Shown here: positions 35,182 to 46,256 of the stretch, in pieces
Numbering within the stretch: the stretch's first letter is position 1
Layout of the letters: every line of letters starts with the position of its first letter
Assembly (NCBI GenBank): GCA_016871855.1
Contig: VHBQ01000001.1
Span: forward strand, 62,001 to 126,000
Direction of reading: 5' to 3'
Source: Gemmatimonadota bacterium
Lineage (GTDB): Bacteria; Gemmatimonadota; Gemmatimonadetes; Gemmatimonadales; Gemmatimonadaceae
DNA: 64,000 nt
Made by a program: the position numbers and the translations under genes
Notes under the pieces: model-generated
Database searches by the model: none
The model's input: the letters and a program-made list of their open reading frames with translations, nothing else
What the model was told of the DNA's origin: nothing

Positions 35182-35480
35182 ATCGCATTCCCATGCAGGG
35201 GCTGCTCGCGACGGTGCTGCTTGTGGCCGCGTGCGGTGGCAAGAGCGATTCGGCGGCCACCCCGGCCGCCGACTCCACCGCGGTCGCACCGGCGGCCGTG
35301 CCCGACAGCACGCCGGCGATGGACAGCGCGGCCAAGCCGACCGCCGACAGCGCAGCCGCGCCGGCAGCCGCAAAGCCCGCGGCGCCGAAGCAAGAAACCG
35401 GCGACTACGACAAGGCCATTCGGCCGCGCTTCAAGGTGGACGAGAAGACGGGGAAGATTGATACGATCAAACGGCCGTAG
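35178..35480 (+). CDS. Small Ala/Pro-rich lipoprotein sharing a C-terminal motif with the M8 protease
   Basis: The 100-residue protein has a lipobox (GLLATVLLVAACGGKS) and a low-complexity Ala/Pro/Asp/Ser spacer. It has a short conserved-looking end, AIRPRFKVDEKTGKIDTIKRP in parts. The block RPRF-x-V...G-x-I-x-x-I-x-R is also the C-terminus of the upstream protease, and the coding DNA shares CGGCCGCGCTTCA. The ATGA overlap indicates coupled translation. The function is unknown; a partner or substrate-mimic of the protease is possible (inference). Confidence 0.72.
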   Translation: MNRIPMQGLLATVLLVAACGGKSDSAATPAADSTAVAPAAVPDSTPAMDSAAKPTADSAAAPAAAKPAAPKQETGDYDKAIRPRFKVDEKTGKIDTIKRP

Positions 35481-35487
35481 ACGGCGC

Positions 35488-35600
35488 GGAACGAGGAGGA
35501 GGTAGAGGCGAAGGGACGAGGTTTGGGATGCGGAACGAGGCACGACGCCCCGTTCCACCCCTCAAACCTCGTCCCTTCGCCTCTACCTCCTCCTCGTTCC
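35488..35600. repeat. Perfect 38-bp inverted repeat B2
   Basis: Left arm 35488-35525 and right arm 35563-35600 are exact reverse complements over 38 bases, with core GAGGAGGTAGAGGCGAAGGG. An inner GGAACG (35532 region) / CGTTCC (35551 region) continues the structure. It fills the convergent gap between the lipoprotein stop (35480) and the lon stop (35609), so it could terminate both transcripts. No T run is attached. Confidence 0.95.
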
Positions 35601-35608
35601 CCGCCTCG

Positions 35609-38164
<2,556 letters not shown>

Positions 38165-38303
38165 CAAGGATCCTGGGTGCGTAACACGCATGCCTGGGGG
38201 CTGCGACGTGCAACCCCCTCTACGTACAGCAACTGGCGTACCAGAGTGGGCGTTCCCGCGCGTCAGGGCGCGGCACGCGGCGGCTGGTCGCTCTCTTGAA
38301 GCT

Positions 38304-38332
38304 GAGATACGACATAACGGCGGGTCCTGCAA
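38304..38332 (-). promoter_or_regulatory. Possible lon promoter
   Basis: On the minus strand TTGCAG (38332-38327) is followed after 17 bases by TATCTC (38309-38304), about 140 bases upstream of the lon start. The -35 is good and the -10 weak. The 305-base divergent spacer 38165-38469 contains this and the hairpin at 38402. I see no heat-shock repressor site or ORF in it. Confidence 0.25.
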
Positions 38333-38401
38333 CTTTCCCCTGCCGTGGTGACGTAGGGAGGCTGACAATTCGCGCGTTTCGCGGGTCGGTGCAATGACCG
38401 C

Positions 38402-38427
38402 GGCGCGGGGCGCTCGCGCCCTGCGCC
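38402..38427 (+). promoter_or_regulatory. Strong GC hairpin in the leader of the first kinase gene
   Basis: GGCGCGGGGCG pairs with CGCCCTGCGCC (one G-T wobble) around a CTCG loop, 43 bases upstream of the GTG start of the kinase gene. It could be a leader structure or attenuator; there is no T run directly after it. Confidence 0.35.
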
Positions 38428-38469
38428 GCCTCGCGCGCTGGCAACGCGTTTCTTACCTTTCCCCACCCC

Positions 38470-40434
38470 GTGGAAGAATCCCTCCTCTCCAAGTCCGAAG
38501 CCGAATTGCGCTCGCACATCGCGAGCGTGTTCGACAGCGCGTACGAACTCGACCGGGAGATCGGGCGCGGCGGGATGGGGATCGTCTTCAAGGCGCGCGA
38601 CCGGCGGCTCAAGCGGCCGGTTGCGGTGAAGCTGCTGCCGCCGGAGCTCGCCTTTCGCTCGGAGATTCGCTCGCGCTTCCTGCGCGAGGCCGAGACGGCC
38701 GCGCAGTTGAGCCATCCCAACATCGTCCCCATCTACTCGGTGGACGAGAAGGGCGGGCTGGTCTTCTTCGTGATGGGTTTCATCGACGGCGACAACCTCG
38801 CGAAGCGCATCCGCGACCGCGGGCCCATGCCGCCCGACGAGGTGCGCCGCATCCTGCGGGACGTCGCCGACGCCCTGGCCTACGCGCACGCGAACAAGGT
38901 GGTGCACCGCGACATCAAGCCCGACAACATCCTGCTCGACGCGCAGTCGCAGCGGCCGATGGTGACGGACTTCGGGATCGCGCGCGCGATCAGCGAGGGC
39001 GGGGAGGCGCGCCTCACGGCGACGGGCATCGCCATCGGCACGCCGGCGTTCATGAGCCCGGAACAGTCGGCGGGCGATCGCGACGTGGACGGGCGCAGCG
39101 ACCTCTATTCGCTCGGCGTCGTCGCGTACCAGATGCTATGCGGCGACCTGCCGTTCAACGCGACCAGCACGCCGGCGCTGCTGGTCAAGCATCTCTCGGA
39201 GCGCCCGATCCCGATTGAACAGCGCGCCAGCGTGCCGCCAGACCTCGGTCGCGCGGTGATGCTCCTGCTGGAGAAGGATCCCGCCAACCGCATCCAGTCG
39301 GCCGCCGCGTTGAAGTCGGCGCTGGAGACCGGCCAGGTGCCGGCGCTGCCGGCAACCGCGGGGAGCGCGTATCCGCAGGCGCCGTCGCCGTTCGCGACCG
39401 CTGGCGCGAGGCTGCCGTCGTCCACGGGCGCAGCGTTCACGCCGCAGCCGCTGACGACGTATCCCGACGGTGAGCGCCTGCCGACCTCGGATGAGTTGGC
39501 GCGATGGAACGCGCCCATGGTGGTGGAATTCCGCCGTCGCATCGCCCCGTTCATCTGGGTGAACGGCGCATTCGTCGCCGTGAACTTGCTGGGCGGCCCC
39601 AACCTGCTGTTCGTAACCGCGTTCTGGAGCATCAGCATCGCGTACAAATACGCCAAGCTCTGGAGTGAGGGGTACGACTGGCACGACGTCTTCCGCCAGC
39701 CGCGCGAGCGAATGGTCGGCGACGTCTTCGCTGAGTGGGGCGAGGACGTGTGCTCGCTGGTTGACAGCAAGACGCGCGAGCGGGTGCGGACGCGGCATCG
39801 TCTGCGCGCGGCGCGCCCCGACCTGCTGCGCTCACCGGCCGCGCCGGCGGTGCTGTCATCCGGCGATGCCGCGGCGCTGGGAAGCGGGCCGCACGCCGCC
39901 GCGGCGCGTGATGCGCTGGTCGACCGCGACGAGATTATCCGCCTCGTCGAGAGCATGCCGCGCGGCGAACGCGCGCGCATTCCGGACGTCATCGCCAGCG
40001 CGTCGACGCTCGCCGAGACGGTGCTCGCGCTGGCCGCCCAGATCGCCGACGTCGAACGCGCGGCGCAGGGGATGTCGGCGCCGGCCATCGATCGGGAGAT
40101 CATGGCGCTCGAGGCCGCAGCCAACCCGCTGGACGTGTCGGCCAGCGAGGAGCGGGTGCGTCGGCTGGCCATGCTCAAGCGCCAGCGGCGCACGGTGGTG
40201 GATGTCGATCGACGCCGCGACACGCTCGCCGCGCGGCTGGACGGCTGCTCGCTCGCGCTCAAGAACATGCGCTTCGACGTGCTGCGCCTGAAGACTGGCG
40301 CGCAGACGTACCAGCACGTCACCACGATCGCCGAGCAGGCGATGCAACTGGCCCGCGAGGTGGACAGCGCCGTGTACGTGGCTGACGAGATGGCCAAGAT
40401 CCGCCCGCGCGCCGGCGCGAAGGAACGCCGATGA
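38470..40434 (+). CDS. Membrane-anchored Ser/Thr protein kinase (Hanks type)
   Basis: The 654-residue protein has a kinase domain at about 24-290: glycine loop GRGGMG (32-37), ATP Lys54 (VAVKLLPPE), catalytic HRDIKPDN (Asp148), DFG 167-169, and GTPAFMSPEQ. A Pro-rich linker leads to a two-TM hairpin (IAPFIWVNGAFVAVNLL and LLFVTAFWSISIAYKY, about 358-393). A cytoplasmic C-terminal tail follows with long helices (about 470-650) likely to form coiled coils. There is no extracellular PASTA domain. The GTG start is directly followed by a second kinase gene of the same architecture, overlapping by 4 bases. Confidence 0.93.
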   Translation: MEESLLSKSEAELRSHIASVFDSAYELDREIGRGGMGIVFKARDRRLKRPVAVKLLPPELAFRSEIRSRFLREAETAAQLSHPNIVPIYSVDEKGGLVFFVMGFIDGDNLAKRIRDRGPMPPDEVRRILRDVADALAYAHANKVVHRDIKPDNILLDAQSQRPMVTDFGIARAISEGGEARLTATGIAIGTPAFMSPEQSAGDRDVDGRSDLYSLGVVAYQMLCGDLPFNATSTPALLVKHLSERPIPIEQRASVPPDLGRAVMLLLEKDPANRIQSAAALKSALETGQVPALPATAGSAYPQAPSPFATAGARLPSSTGAAFTPQPLTTYPDGERLPTSDELARWNAPMVVEFRRRIAPFIWVNGAFVAVNLLGGPNLLFVTAFWSISIAYKYAKLWSEGYDWHDVFRQPRERMVGDVFAEWGEDVCSLVDSKTRERVRTRHRLRAARPDLLRSPAAPAVLSSGDAAALGSGPHAAAARDALVDRDEIIRLVESMPRGERARIPDVIASASTLAETVLALAAQIADVERAAQGMSAPAIDREIMALEAAANPLDVSASEERVRRLAMLKRQRRTVVDVDRRRDTLAARLDGCSLALKNMRFDVLRLKTGAQTYQHVTTIAEQAMQLAREVDSAVYVADEMAKIRPRAGAKERR

Positions 40435-42455
40435 CGGATGCCCTCCGCGAGCGGGTCAACGCCGCGGTCGGGTCGCTGTACCACGTCGACGCCGAGATCG
40501 GTCGCGGCGGGATGGCCGTGGTGTACCGCGCCACGGACACGCGGCTGCACCGGCGCGTGGCGCTCAAGGTGCTGCCGCCGGAGCTGGCCTTCCGGGAGGA
40601 GGTGCGCCGCCGCTTCCTGCGCGAGGCGCAGATGGCCGCGCAACTCAGCCACCCGCACATCGTCCCGATCTACACGGTGGACGAAGCCGAAGGGCTCGTC
40701 TACTTCGCGATGGGCCTCGTCGAGGGCGCGCCGCTGGCGAAGCTGCTCCTTCAGGAGCCTCGCCCACCCATTCCGAACGTGCGCCGGACCCTGCGTGAGG
40801 TGGCCGATGCGTTGCACTACGCCCATGCGCACGGGGTCGTGCATCGCGACATCAAGCCCGACAACATCCTCATCGAGACGGCGACCGGCCGGGCGATGGT
40901 GACGGATTTCGGCATCGCGCGCGCGGCGCAGGCGGAGGTGCGGCTCACGGCGACGGGCATCGCGGTCGGGACGCCGGCATACATGAGTCCGGAGCAGGCG
41001 ATGGGCGAGCGCGAGGTAGACGGACGCGCCGACATCTATTCGCTCGGCATCGTCGGGTACCAGATGCTCGCCGGTGAGCTCCCCTTCACGGCGGCGAACA
41101 CGCCGGCGATGCTGATGAAGCACCTCAGCGACGCGCCACGCCCACTGCTCGAGCTGCGCCCCGACCTTCCCGCGAACCTGGCCTCGGCCATCGATCGCGC
41201 GCTGTGCAAGGCGCCCTCGGATCGCTGGCCGGACGCGGCGAGTTTTGGGGCGGCGCTGGCCGAGAACGCGCCGGTGACGCTCACGAACGCGACGGCCGCA
41301 TCGCGGAGCGCGAGCGCGTCGTCGCCGGCGGCCGCCCCGGTCGTACCCGTGCCGCCAGCTTCGGCGATCGCGCCGCCGCCAGCCGGGCCGCCGCCAGGCG
41401 CGGTGCCCGCCCGACGCGCGCCCGACCCGCTGAACGCCTTCGGCGTCTTCCGCGGCGGTCGCACCGACGCGGGACAGGACTCGGAGATCCAACGCTGGCG
41501 CGAGGAACAGCACGCGTGGCGCGAGCAGCTGCGCGCGGCGCGCAGCGGCATGCGGCGCGATGTCCTCGTCGCCGCCAATCAGCAGCTGCAGCAGGCGCTC
41601 AATCCGACTGCGCCCACCGTGGACGACCGCGTGCGGCGGGTGCGCCGCAAGATTGTCAACTACACGGCGCTCACCGGCGTGCTGTTCGTCGTGAACGCGG
41701 CCACGGGCGGCGTGCCGTGGTTCCTCTTCCCGGCGTTCGCCTTCACGGTGGACATCTTCCGTTCGGTCGCCGGACTCTGGGCCGACGGCATTCCGCTGCG
41801 ACGGCTCTTCCGCCGCGGGCCGCGCGATGAGGAGAAGGGCGCGATGTACGCCGCGATGGGGCTCCCCGGCGTGGGCGTGCCGGCCCTTCCGGCCCCCGGC
41901 ACCGATCCCGTGCTGGTCGCCGTTCCCCGCGAGATCCTCGCCGGGCGCCACGGCGCCGTCATTCGCGACGCGGTGGAGGCGCGACTTGTCATCACGGGGA
42001 TCCTCGAGAAGTTGCCGAAGGAAGACAAGCAACTCCTGCCCGACATCGCGCCGACGGTGAAGGGACTCGTGGAACGCATCGTGACGCTGGCCAGTGCCTT
42101 GCACCAACTCGACCAGGACGCGTCGCCTGAGGCGATCGCGAAGCTCGACGCGCGGCTCGCCGAGGCGCGCGCTCTCGCCGAGTCGGCGCCCGACCGCGAG
42201 CGCCGTGTCGGGCTGCTCGAGCGCCAACGCCAGACGCTCGCCGACCTCGCGACGCGCCGCGAGTCCGTGGCCGGCCAGCTCGACAACGCGTCGCTCGTGC
42301 TGGACACGATGAAGTTCGACCTCCTCAAACTGCGCTCCAGCGGACTGCAATCGCAGATGGCTGACGCGACCTTCCAGACGCAGGACGCGCGGGCGGTGGT
42401 CGCCGAGATCGAGCGCGCGCTCGAAGTGGCTGACGAAGTGCAGAAGATCCGCTAA
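40431..42455 (+). CDS. Membrane-anchored Ser/Thr protein kinase, tandem paralogue
   Basis: The 674-residue protein has the same plan as the gene before it: glycine loop GRGGMA, Lys46, HRDIKPDN with Asp140, DFG and GTPAYMSPEQ. An Ala/Pro linker leads to a two-TM hairpin (YTALTGVLFVVNAATGG, VPWFLFPAFAFTVDIF) and a helical C-terminus with EAIAKLDARLAEARAL and RERRVGLLERQRQTLADL. The tails of both proteins share matching blocks (LKNMRFDVLRLK versus LDTMKFDLLKLR), so they may pair as coiled-coil partners. Targets are unknown. ATGA overlap with the upstream kinase suggests coupled synthesis. Confidence 0.93.
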   Translation: MTDALRERVNAAVGSLYHVDAEIGRGGMAVVYRATDTRLHRRVALKVLPPELAFREEVRRRFLREAQMAAQLSHPHIVPIYTVDEAEGLVYFAMGLVEGAPLAKLLLQEPRPPIPNVRRTLREVADALHYAHAHGVVHRDIKPDNILIETATGRAMVTDFGIARAAQAEVRLTATGIAVGTPAYMSPEQAMGEREVDGRADIYSLGIVGYQMLAGELPFTAANTPAMLMKHLSDAPRPLLELRPDLPANLASAIDRALCKAPSDRWPDAASFGAALAENAPVTLTNATAASRSASASSPAAAPVVPVPPASAIAPPPAGPPPGAVPARRAPDPLNAFGVFRGGRTDAGQDSEIQRWREEQHAWREQLRAARSGMRRDVLVAANQQLQQALNPTAPTVDDRVRRVRRKIVNYTALTGVLFVVNAATGGVPWFLFPAFAFTVDIFRSVAGLWADGIPLRRLFRRGPRDEEKGAMYAAMGLPGVGVPALPAPGTDPVLVAVPREILAGRHGAVIRDAVEARLVITGILEKLPKEDKQLLPDIAPTVKGLVERIVTLASALHQLDQDASPEAIAKLDARLAEARALAESAPDRERRVGLLERQRQTLADLATRRESVAGQLDNASLVLDTMKFDLLKLRSSGLQSQMADATFQTQDARAVVAEIERALEVADEVQKIR

Positions 42456-42519
42456 CCGCGGCGCGGAACCCGCGGGCAGGCCAGCGGTATCAGCGGCAGG
42501 ACCCCATCAGGACGACTGA

Positions 42520-43317
42520 ATGCTCCCGACTCTCCGCTCCCGTCGTGTCTGGTTCGCGGCGCTGCTTGTCGCCGCGATGCCCGCCCGTCCGCTCACCGCG
42601 CAGGAGGCGCCGAAGGCCGACGTCGTGGCCCCGCCGGCGATCGTCATGGGCCGTGTCATCGGCGCCGACAAGAAGGCCATCGAGGATGTCGAAGTCCTGC
42701 TCGGCGACGAACTCCGTCGGGTCACAGACCGCCGCGGGCGCTTCAGCTTCGATCCGGCCCCCGCCGGCGTGCGGGACGTCCTGGTCCGCAAGATTGGCTT
42801 CATCCCCGTGCGCTTTCGCGTGGCGGTGACGCCGGGTGACGTCTGGGACGGGACAATCACGATGGAGCGCACGGCGCAGTCGTTGCCCGAGGTCGTCGTG
42901 CTCGACTCCTCGGCGCTCAAGAACTACCGCCCCAAGTGGATCGACGGCTTTCTCGAGCGGCGACGTGGCGGGCTCGGCACGTTCCTGGATCGCACGGAAA
43001 TCGAGAACTCGCGCATTGCCACGACGGCACGGCTCGTGGCCACATCGCCGGGCATCATCACGCGGTCGGGATCCGGGTGGGACGAGCTCAACGTCAACCG
43101 CTGCGGAAGCGGTTTCGGGACGAACAGCACGGGGGTCGTGTACGTGGACGGCGTGCGCACGGAGACGTCCACGACGGGGAGGTTCCGGTCGTTCTACGAC
43201 TATCCGCCGTTCCGCGTGTGGGCGATCGAGATCTACAAGGGACGCAATACCTTCCCGTCCGGCTTCTTCGATCCTGACGCGTGCCTGCTGGTTCTCATTT
43301 GGACGCATCGGCGGTAG
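42520..43317 (+). CDS. Secreted CarboxypepD_reg-like plus TonB-plug-like protein, no barrel
   Basis: The 265-residue protein has a signal peptide (WFAALLVAAMPARPLTAQ). Residues about 40-115 form a carboxypeptidase-regulatory-like beta-sandwich (IVMGRVIGADKKAIEDVEVLL, TDRRGRFSFDPAPAG). Residues about 115-265 look like a receptor plug (LPEVVVLDSSALKNYRPK, GVVYVDGVRTETSTTGRF) that ends DACLLVLIWTHRR. TonB receptors have these domains in front of a beta-barrel; here the protein stops. It is tandemly duplicated in the next gene. Confidence 0.78.
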   Translation: MLPTLRSRRVWFAALLVAAMPARPLTAQEAPKADVVAPPAIVMGRVIGADKKAIEDVEVLLGDELRRVTDRRGRFSFDPAPAGVRDVLVRKIGFIPVRFRVAVTPGDVWDGTITMERTAQSLPEVVVLDSSALKNYRPKWIDGFLERRRGGLGTFLDRTEIENSRIATTARLVATSPGIITRSGSGWDELNVNRCGSGFGTNSTGVVYVDGVRTETSTTGRFRSFYDYPPFRVWAIEIYKGRNTFPSGFFDPDACLLVLIWTHRR

Positions 43318-43318
43318 C

Positions 43319-44107
43319 GTGCGCCACCATCTGTGGGGAGCGGTCTTTGCGGCGCTGGTCGGCGTGGCGTCGCGGGCGCCTGCGCAGCAGCCCACCCCCC
43401 GTCCCGAAGTGACGGCGCATCCGGCCATCGTGCAAGGGCGAATCCTCGGGCCGGACAAGAAGGGGGTCGAGGACGCGGAGATCATCCTTGGGGATAGCCT
43501 ACGGGCGCAAACCGATCGACGCGGGCGGTTCGAAATCGACCCGGTGACGCCAGGCGTGCACGACGTGCTGGTGCGGAAGATGGGACTCGTCCCGCTGCGC
43601 TTCCGGCTGGCGGTGACTGCCGGCGACCTGTGGGACGGCACGATCACGATGGATCGGTCGGCGCAGTCACTCCCCGCCGTGATGGTGCTCGATTCGAGCC
43701 GGGCGCTGAAGAACTTCCGCCCGCGCTGGCTCGACGGCTTCATTGAGCGGCGCCGCATGGGACTCGGCACCTTCCTTGACCGGGTGGAAATCGAACGGGC
43801 GCGAGCGGTGCGGACCTCGTATCTCATCGCGCAAGCAGCGGGCATCGGGGCGCGCGAGGGGTTTGGCGCCGACATCCTCGACGTCAGTCGGTGTCGCGCC
43901 GGAATGGGCGGCGGAAACAAGGCCATCATCTTCGTGGACGGCCTCAAGACCGAGACGTCAACCAACGGCCGGTTCCTGAGCCTCGGCACTGTGCCGCCGG
44001 AGATCCTGCTCGGCATTGAGGTCTACCGCGGCCAAGGATCCGTCCCGCCGCAGTACGCTGATCCGGAGGCGTGCCTCGTGGTCCTCCTCTGGACCAGACA
44101 CCGGTAG
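43319..44107 (+). CDS. Tandem paralogue of the preceding plug-like protein
   Basis: From GTG 43319, 1 base after the previous stop, the protein has 262 residues with a signal peptide (WGAVFAALVGVASRAPAQ). It follows the upstream protein block by block: IVQGRILGPDKKGVEDAEIIL, TDRRGRFEIDPVTPG, VMVLDSSRALKNFRPRW, AIIFVDGLKTETSTNGRF, EACLVVLLWTRHR. It has the same unknown function. The two copies have diverged substantially, so the duplication is not recent. Confidence 0.78.
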   Translation: MRHHLWGAVFAALVGVASRAPAQQPTPRPEVTAHPAIVQGRILGPDKKGVEDAEIILGDSLRAQTDRRGRFEIDPVTPGVHDVLVRKMGLVPLRFRLAVTAGDLWDGTITMDRSAQSLPAVMVLDSSRALKNFRPRWLDGFIERRRMGLGTFLDRVEIERARAVRTSYLIAQAAGIGAREGFGADILDVSRCRAGMGGGNKAIIFVDGLKTETSTNGRFLSLGTVPPEILLGIEVYRGQGSVPPQYADPEACLVVLLWTRHR

Positions 44108-44923
44108 TCAGCGCGCGAGCACCGCGGCCATGGCGGCCGCGACATGGTCCGGCGTGTCGAGCGGCAGGAAGTGCCGCGCGTGAGGGACGAGATCCAAGGT
44201 GGCGCCGGGAATGGCGGCGTGCAGGCGTCGCGCCACCGCCGCAGGTACGAACGGGTCGTCGGCGCCGTGCATCACCACGGTCGGTGCGCGAATCCCGTCG
44301 AGTGGCAGCGTGACGGTCTCGTCGGGGCGCTGTGCCGCGAGATGCGCCAGCAAGGCGTCGCGACCGGCCGGCTGCGCAAAGGGTCGCAGGAACTGGTCCA
44401 GCGCATGGCGCCCCATGTCACGATCCGAGAAGCCGCGCAGCAGCGAAGCGTACGCCTCCCCGGCGAGCAGCGGCGCGGGAAGCTGTCGCACCAGCGGAAT
44501 CAGCGCGCGCGCCACGCGTGTCCGGCGCCGCGGCCACCCGTCGAACCCCACACTGCTAACTAAAGCAAGCCGCGTCACGCGCTCTGGCGCGCGCACCGCG
44601 AGCCACATCGCCACCGCGCCTCCCAGGTCGTGGCCTACGACGCAAGCACTCGGCACATTGAGCGTGTCGAGCACGGCGAGAGCGCGCGCTGCATGCCCCG
44701 CGACCGAGAGGTCGGACGATCCCGGGCGGTCGCTGCGTCCGTACCCCAGCTGATCGAGGACGATCAGTCGATGCCCCGCGGGCATCTGGCGCACGACGCC
44801 GTGCCACAGGTGCGATGACGACGGGAATCCGTGCAGGAAGAGCACGGGTTCCCCGACCCCGCGGGTGCCCGCGGCGTAGTAGTACAACCGATGTCCCTGC
44901 AGGTCGAGGAATTCGCCGCGCAT
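44108..44923 (-). CDS. Alpha/beta hydrolase of the epoxide hydrolase/haloalkane dehalogenase type
   Basis: The protein has 271 residues. The nucleophile elbow is VVGHDLGGAVA with Asp99 instead of Ser, as in epoxide hydrolases and dehalogenases. The oxyanion motif is LFLHGFPSSSHLW, the acid lies in VVMHGADDPFVPA and the His in VPHARHFLPLD. There is no signal peptide. A substrate with a C-O or C-halogen bond is implied by the Asp nucleophile, but the exact reaction is unknown. Its stop touches that of the plug-like gene. Confidence 0.87.
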   Translation of the reverse strand: MRGEFLDLQGHRLYYYAAGTRGVGEPVLFLHGFPSSSHLWHGVVRQMPAGHRLIVLDQLGYGRSDRPGSSDLSVAGHAARALAVLDTLNVPSACVVGHDLGGAVAMWLAVRAPERVTRLALVSSVGFDGWPRRRTRVARALIPLVRQLPAPLLAGEAYASLLRGFSDRDMGRHALDQFLRPFAQPAGRDALLAHLAAQRPDETVTLPLDGIRAPTVVMHGADDPFVPAAVARRLHAAIPGATLDLVPHARHFLPLDTPDHVAAAMAAVLAR

Positions 44924-45021
44924 CAGGGGAATTCTCCCTCTCGGTGGTTGCCTTTCAAGCCGATCGCAGGTCTGGTCGTGGCCTAGCGTTTTGCCACAAA
45001 AGGCGTATAGTTACGCAACCT

Positions 45022-45067
45022 TTGACAGGGCCCGGTTGAAGAAAGCTGGTAAGTTGAATCCTGTCAA
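45022..45067. promoter_or_regulatory. Inverted repeat TTGACAGG/CCTGTCAA upstream of the 45091 gene
   Basis: TTGACAGG (45022-45029) and CCTGTCAA (45060-45067) are perfect 8-base inverted copies with 30 bases between, in the only AT-richer patch of this area. The left copy contains a consensus -35 box. It may be an operator pair or a leader hairpin. I cannot place a matching -10 confidently. Confidence 0.35.
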
Positions 45068-45090
45068 CAAGTTATACGGAGCATATCGCG

Positions 45091-46230
45091 TTGACTGCAC
45101 CGGTCGTCCCGCCCACTGTGCCGTTCTTTCCCCCGCCGCCGCCCCCTCCGGCGCCGGTGGCGTTTCCGCTCGGCTGGATCCTTGAGAACGCAGCCCTCCC
45201 CATCCAATACCGGTCGGTTGTGGAGGTCGCGCGGCTTGGGGAGCACCTGCCGGCGTCGTATGCGAATACCCCGTACTTCCACCGACCGGCGGTGGAGATC
45301 GCTGTCCGGCAGTCGTATGACGGCACCTGGAACGACGCGATGCTGGCGCTTCCGTCGAAGGGTGGGATCGACGGACTCGGGAGCGTCAACGCCGCGCGGC
45401 GGCTGCTCGAGTTTGGCTGGGAAAGCGATTCGCCGGCGGTCTATCAGGCGCGGCGCTCGCTGTTCCGGTTGCTCGCCGAGGATGAGGACGCCGCGCAGCT
45501 GTATGAGTTTCAGCCGAAGGCGGGCAAGTCCCTGGATTCCGAGGTCGCGGCGCATCACCGCCAGCTGCTGCGCGAGGCGGCCGGTGCCACCTTGGCGCAG
45601 GCCGGCTTCGAGTCCGATCCCCGCGTGCGCGGCGTCGCGCGCCGCGCGCTCGAGCGCATCATCGATTACCTGAATTCACCGCTCGCTCAGAAGCCGTGGA
45701 TCCGGGTGGGAAACCAGCAGGTGCTCGCGCCCGAGGCGTCGCCGCCGTCGCTGTATGCGCTGCAGATGCTCGCGCACATGCCGCTCTTCCGCAGCGAGCA
45801 CTACACGTCGATGGAGACGCTGTACGAGTATCTCACCCGTCCGCTGCCGCGCCAGGAGGCCGTGCAGATGGTGGGCAAGAAGCAGCTTGCCGTACCGCTC
45901 GCGGTGCTGGGCGACCTGCTGCCGCATCGCAATGCCGTGGACGCTGACATCCCGATGGCGCTGGCGTGGCTCGAGATGATGGCGCGCCTGAATTTCCTGC
46001 GCCGCAACGAGAACTGGTCGAAGCTCTACGAGCGCTTCGTGGACGATTGCGGGAAGGACGGCGTCTGGCATCCGCACAAGGGGACGGCGGTGCCGCGCAC
46101 CACGAACCCGTTCGTGTGGCCGTTCTTCCCGCTCGAGTCGCGCGTGACCGGCGAGGAGCGGTGGACGGATGTCACCTTCCGCATCGGACTGATTGCCCGG
46201 CTGTCGGGCCGGCCGATCGAGATCGTGTGA
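45091..46230 (+). CDS. Protein of unknown function with Pro-rich N-terminus (possible prenyltransferase-like helical barrel)
   Basis: The 379-residue protein starts at TTG 45091; CGGAG lies about 10 bases upstream. After a PPPPPPPAP stretch the sequence is helical throughout, with motifs such as RRLLEFGWESDSPAVYQARR, LYALQMLAHMPLF and a repeated pattern of Trp-rich ends (DGVWHPHKGTAVPRTTNPFVW). This is reminiscent of alpha-alpha barrel terpene-cyclase/prenyltransferase repeats, but that is a guess. There is no signal peptide or membrane segment. Confidence 0.72.
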   Translation: MTAPVVPPTVPFFPPPPPPPAPVAFPLGWILENAALPIQYRSVVEVARLGEHLPASYANTPYFHRPAVEIAVRQSYDGTWNDAMLALPSKGGIDGLGSVNAARRLLEFGWESDSPAVYQARRSLFRLLAEDEDAAQLYEFQPKAGKSLDSEVAAHHRQLLREAAGATLAQAGFESDPRVRGVARRALERIIDYLNSPLAQKPWIRVGNQQVLAPEASPPSLYALQMLAHMPLFRSEHYTSMETLYEYLTRPLPRQEAVQMVGKKQLAVPLAVLGDLLPHRNAVDADIPMALAWLEMMARLNFLRRNENWSKLYERFVDDCGKDGVWHPHKGTAVPRTTNPFVWPFFPLESRVTGEERWTDVTFRIGLIARLSGRPIEIV

Positions 46231-46256
46231 CGGGCGATCCCCCCCGAAGTGGCATG

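Noticed and set aside
39105..42350. A 1081-residue open frame on the minus strand
   Set aside because: It is antisense to the two Ser/Thr kinase genes, whose motifs are unmistakable. The frame is open only because of high-GC third positions.
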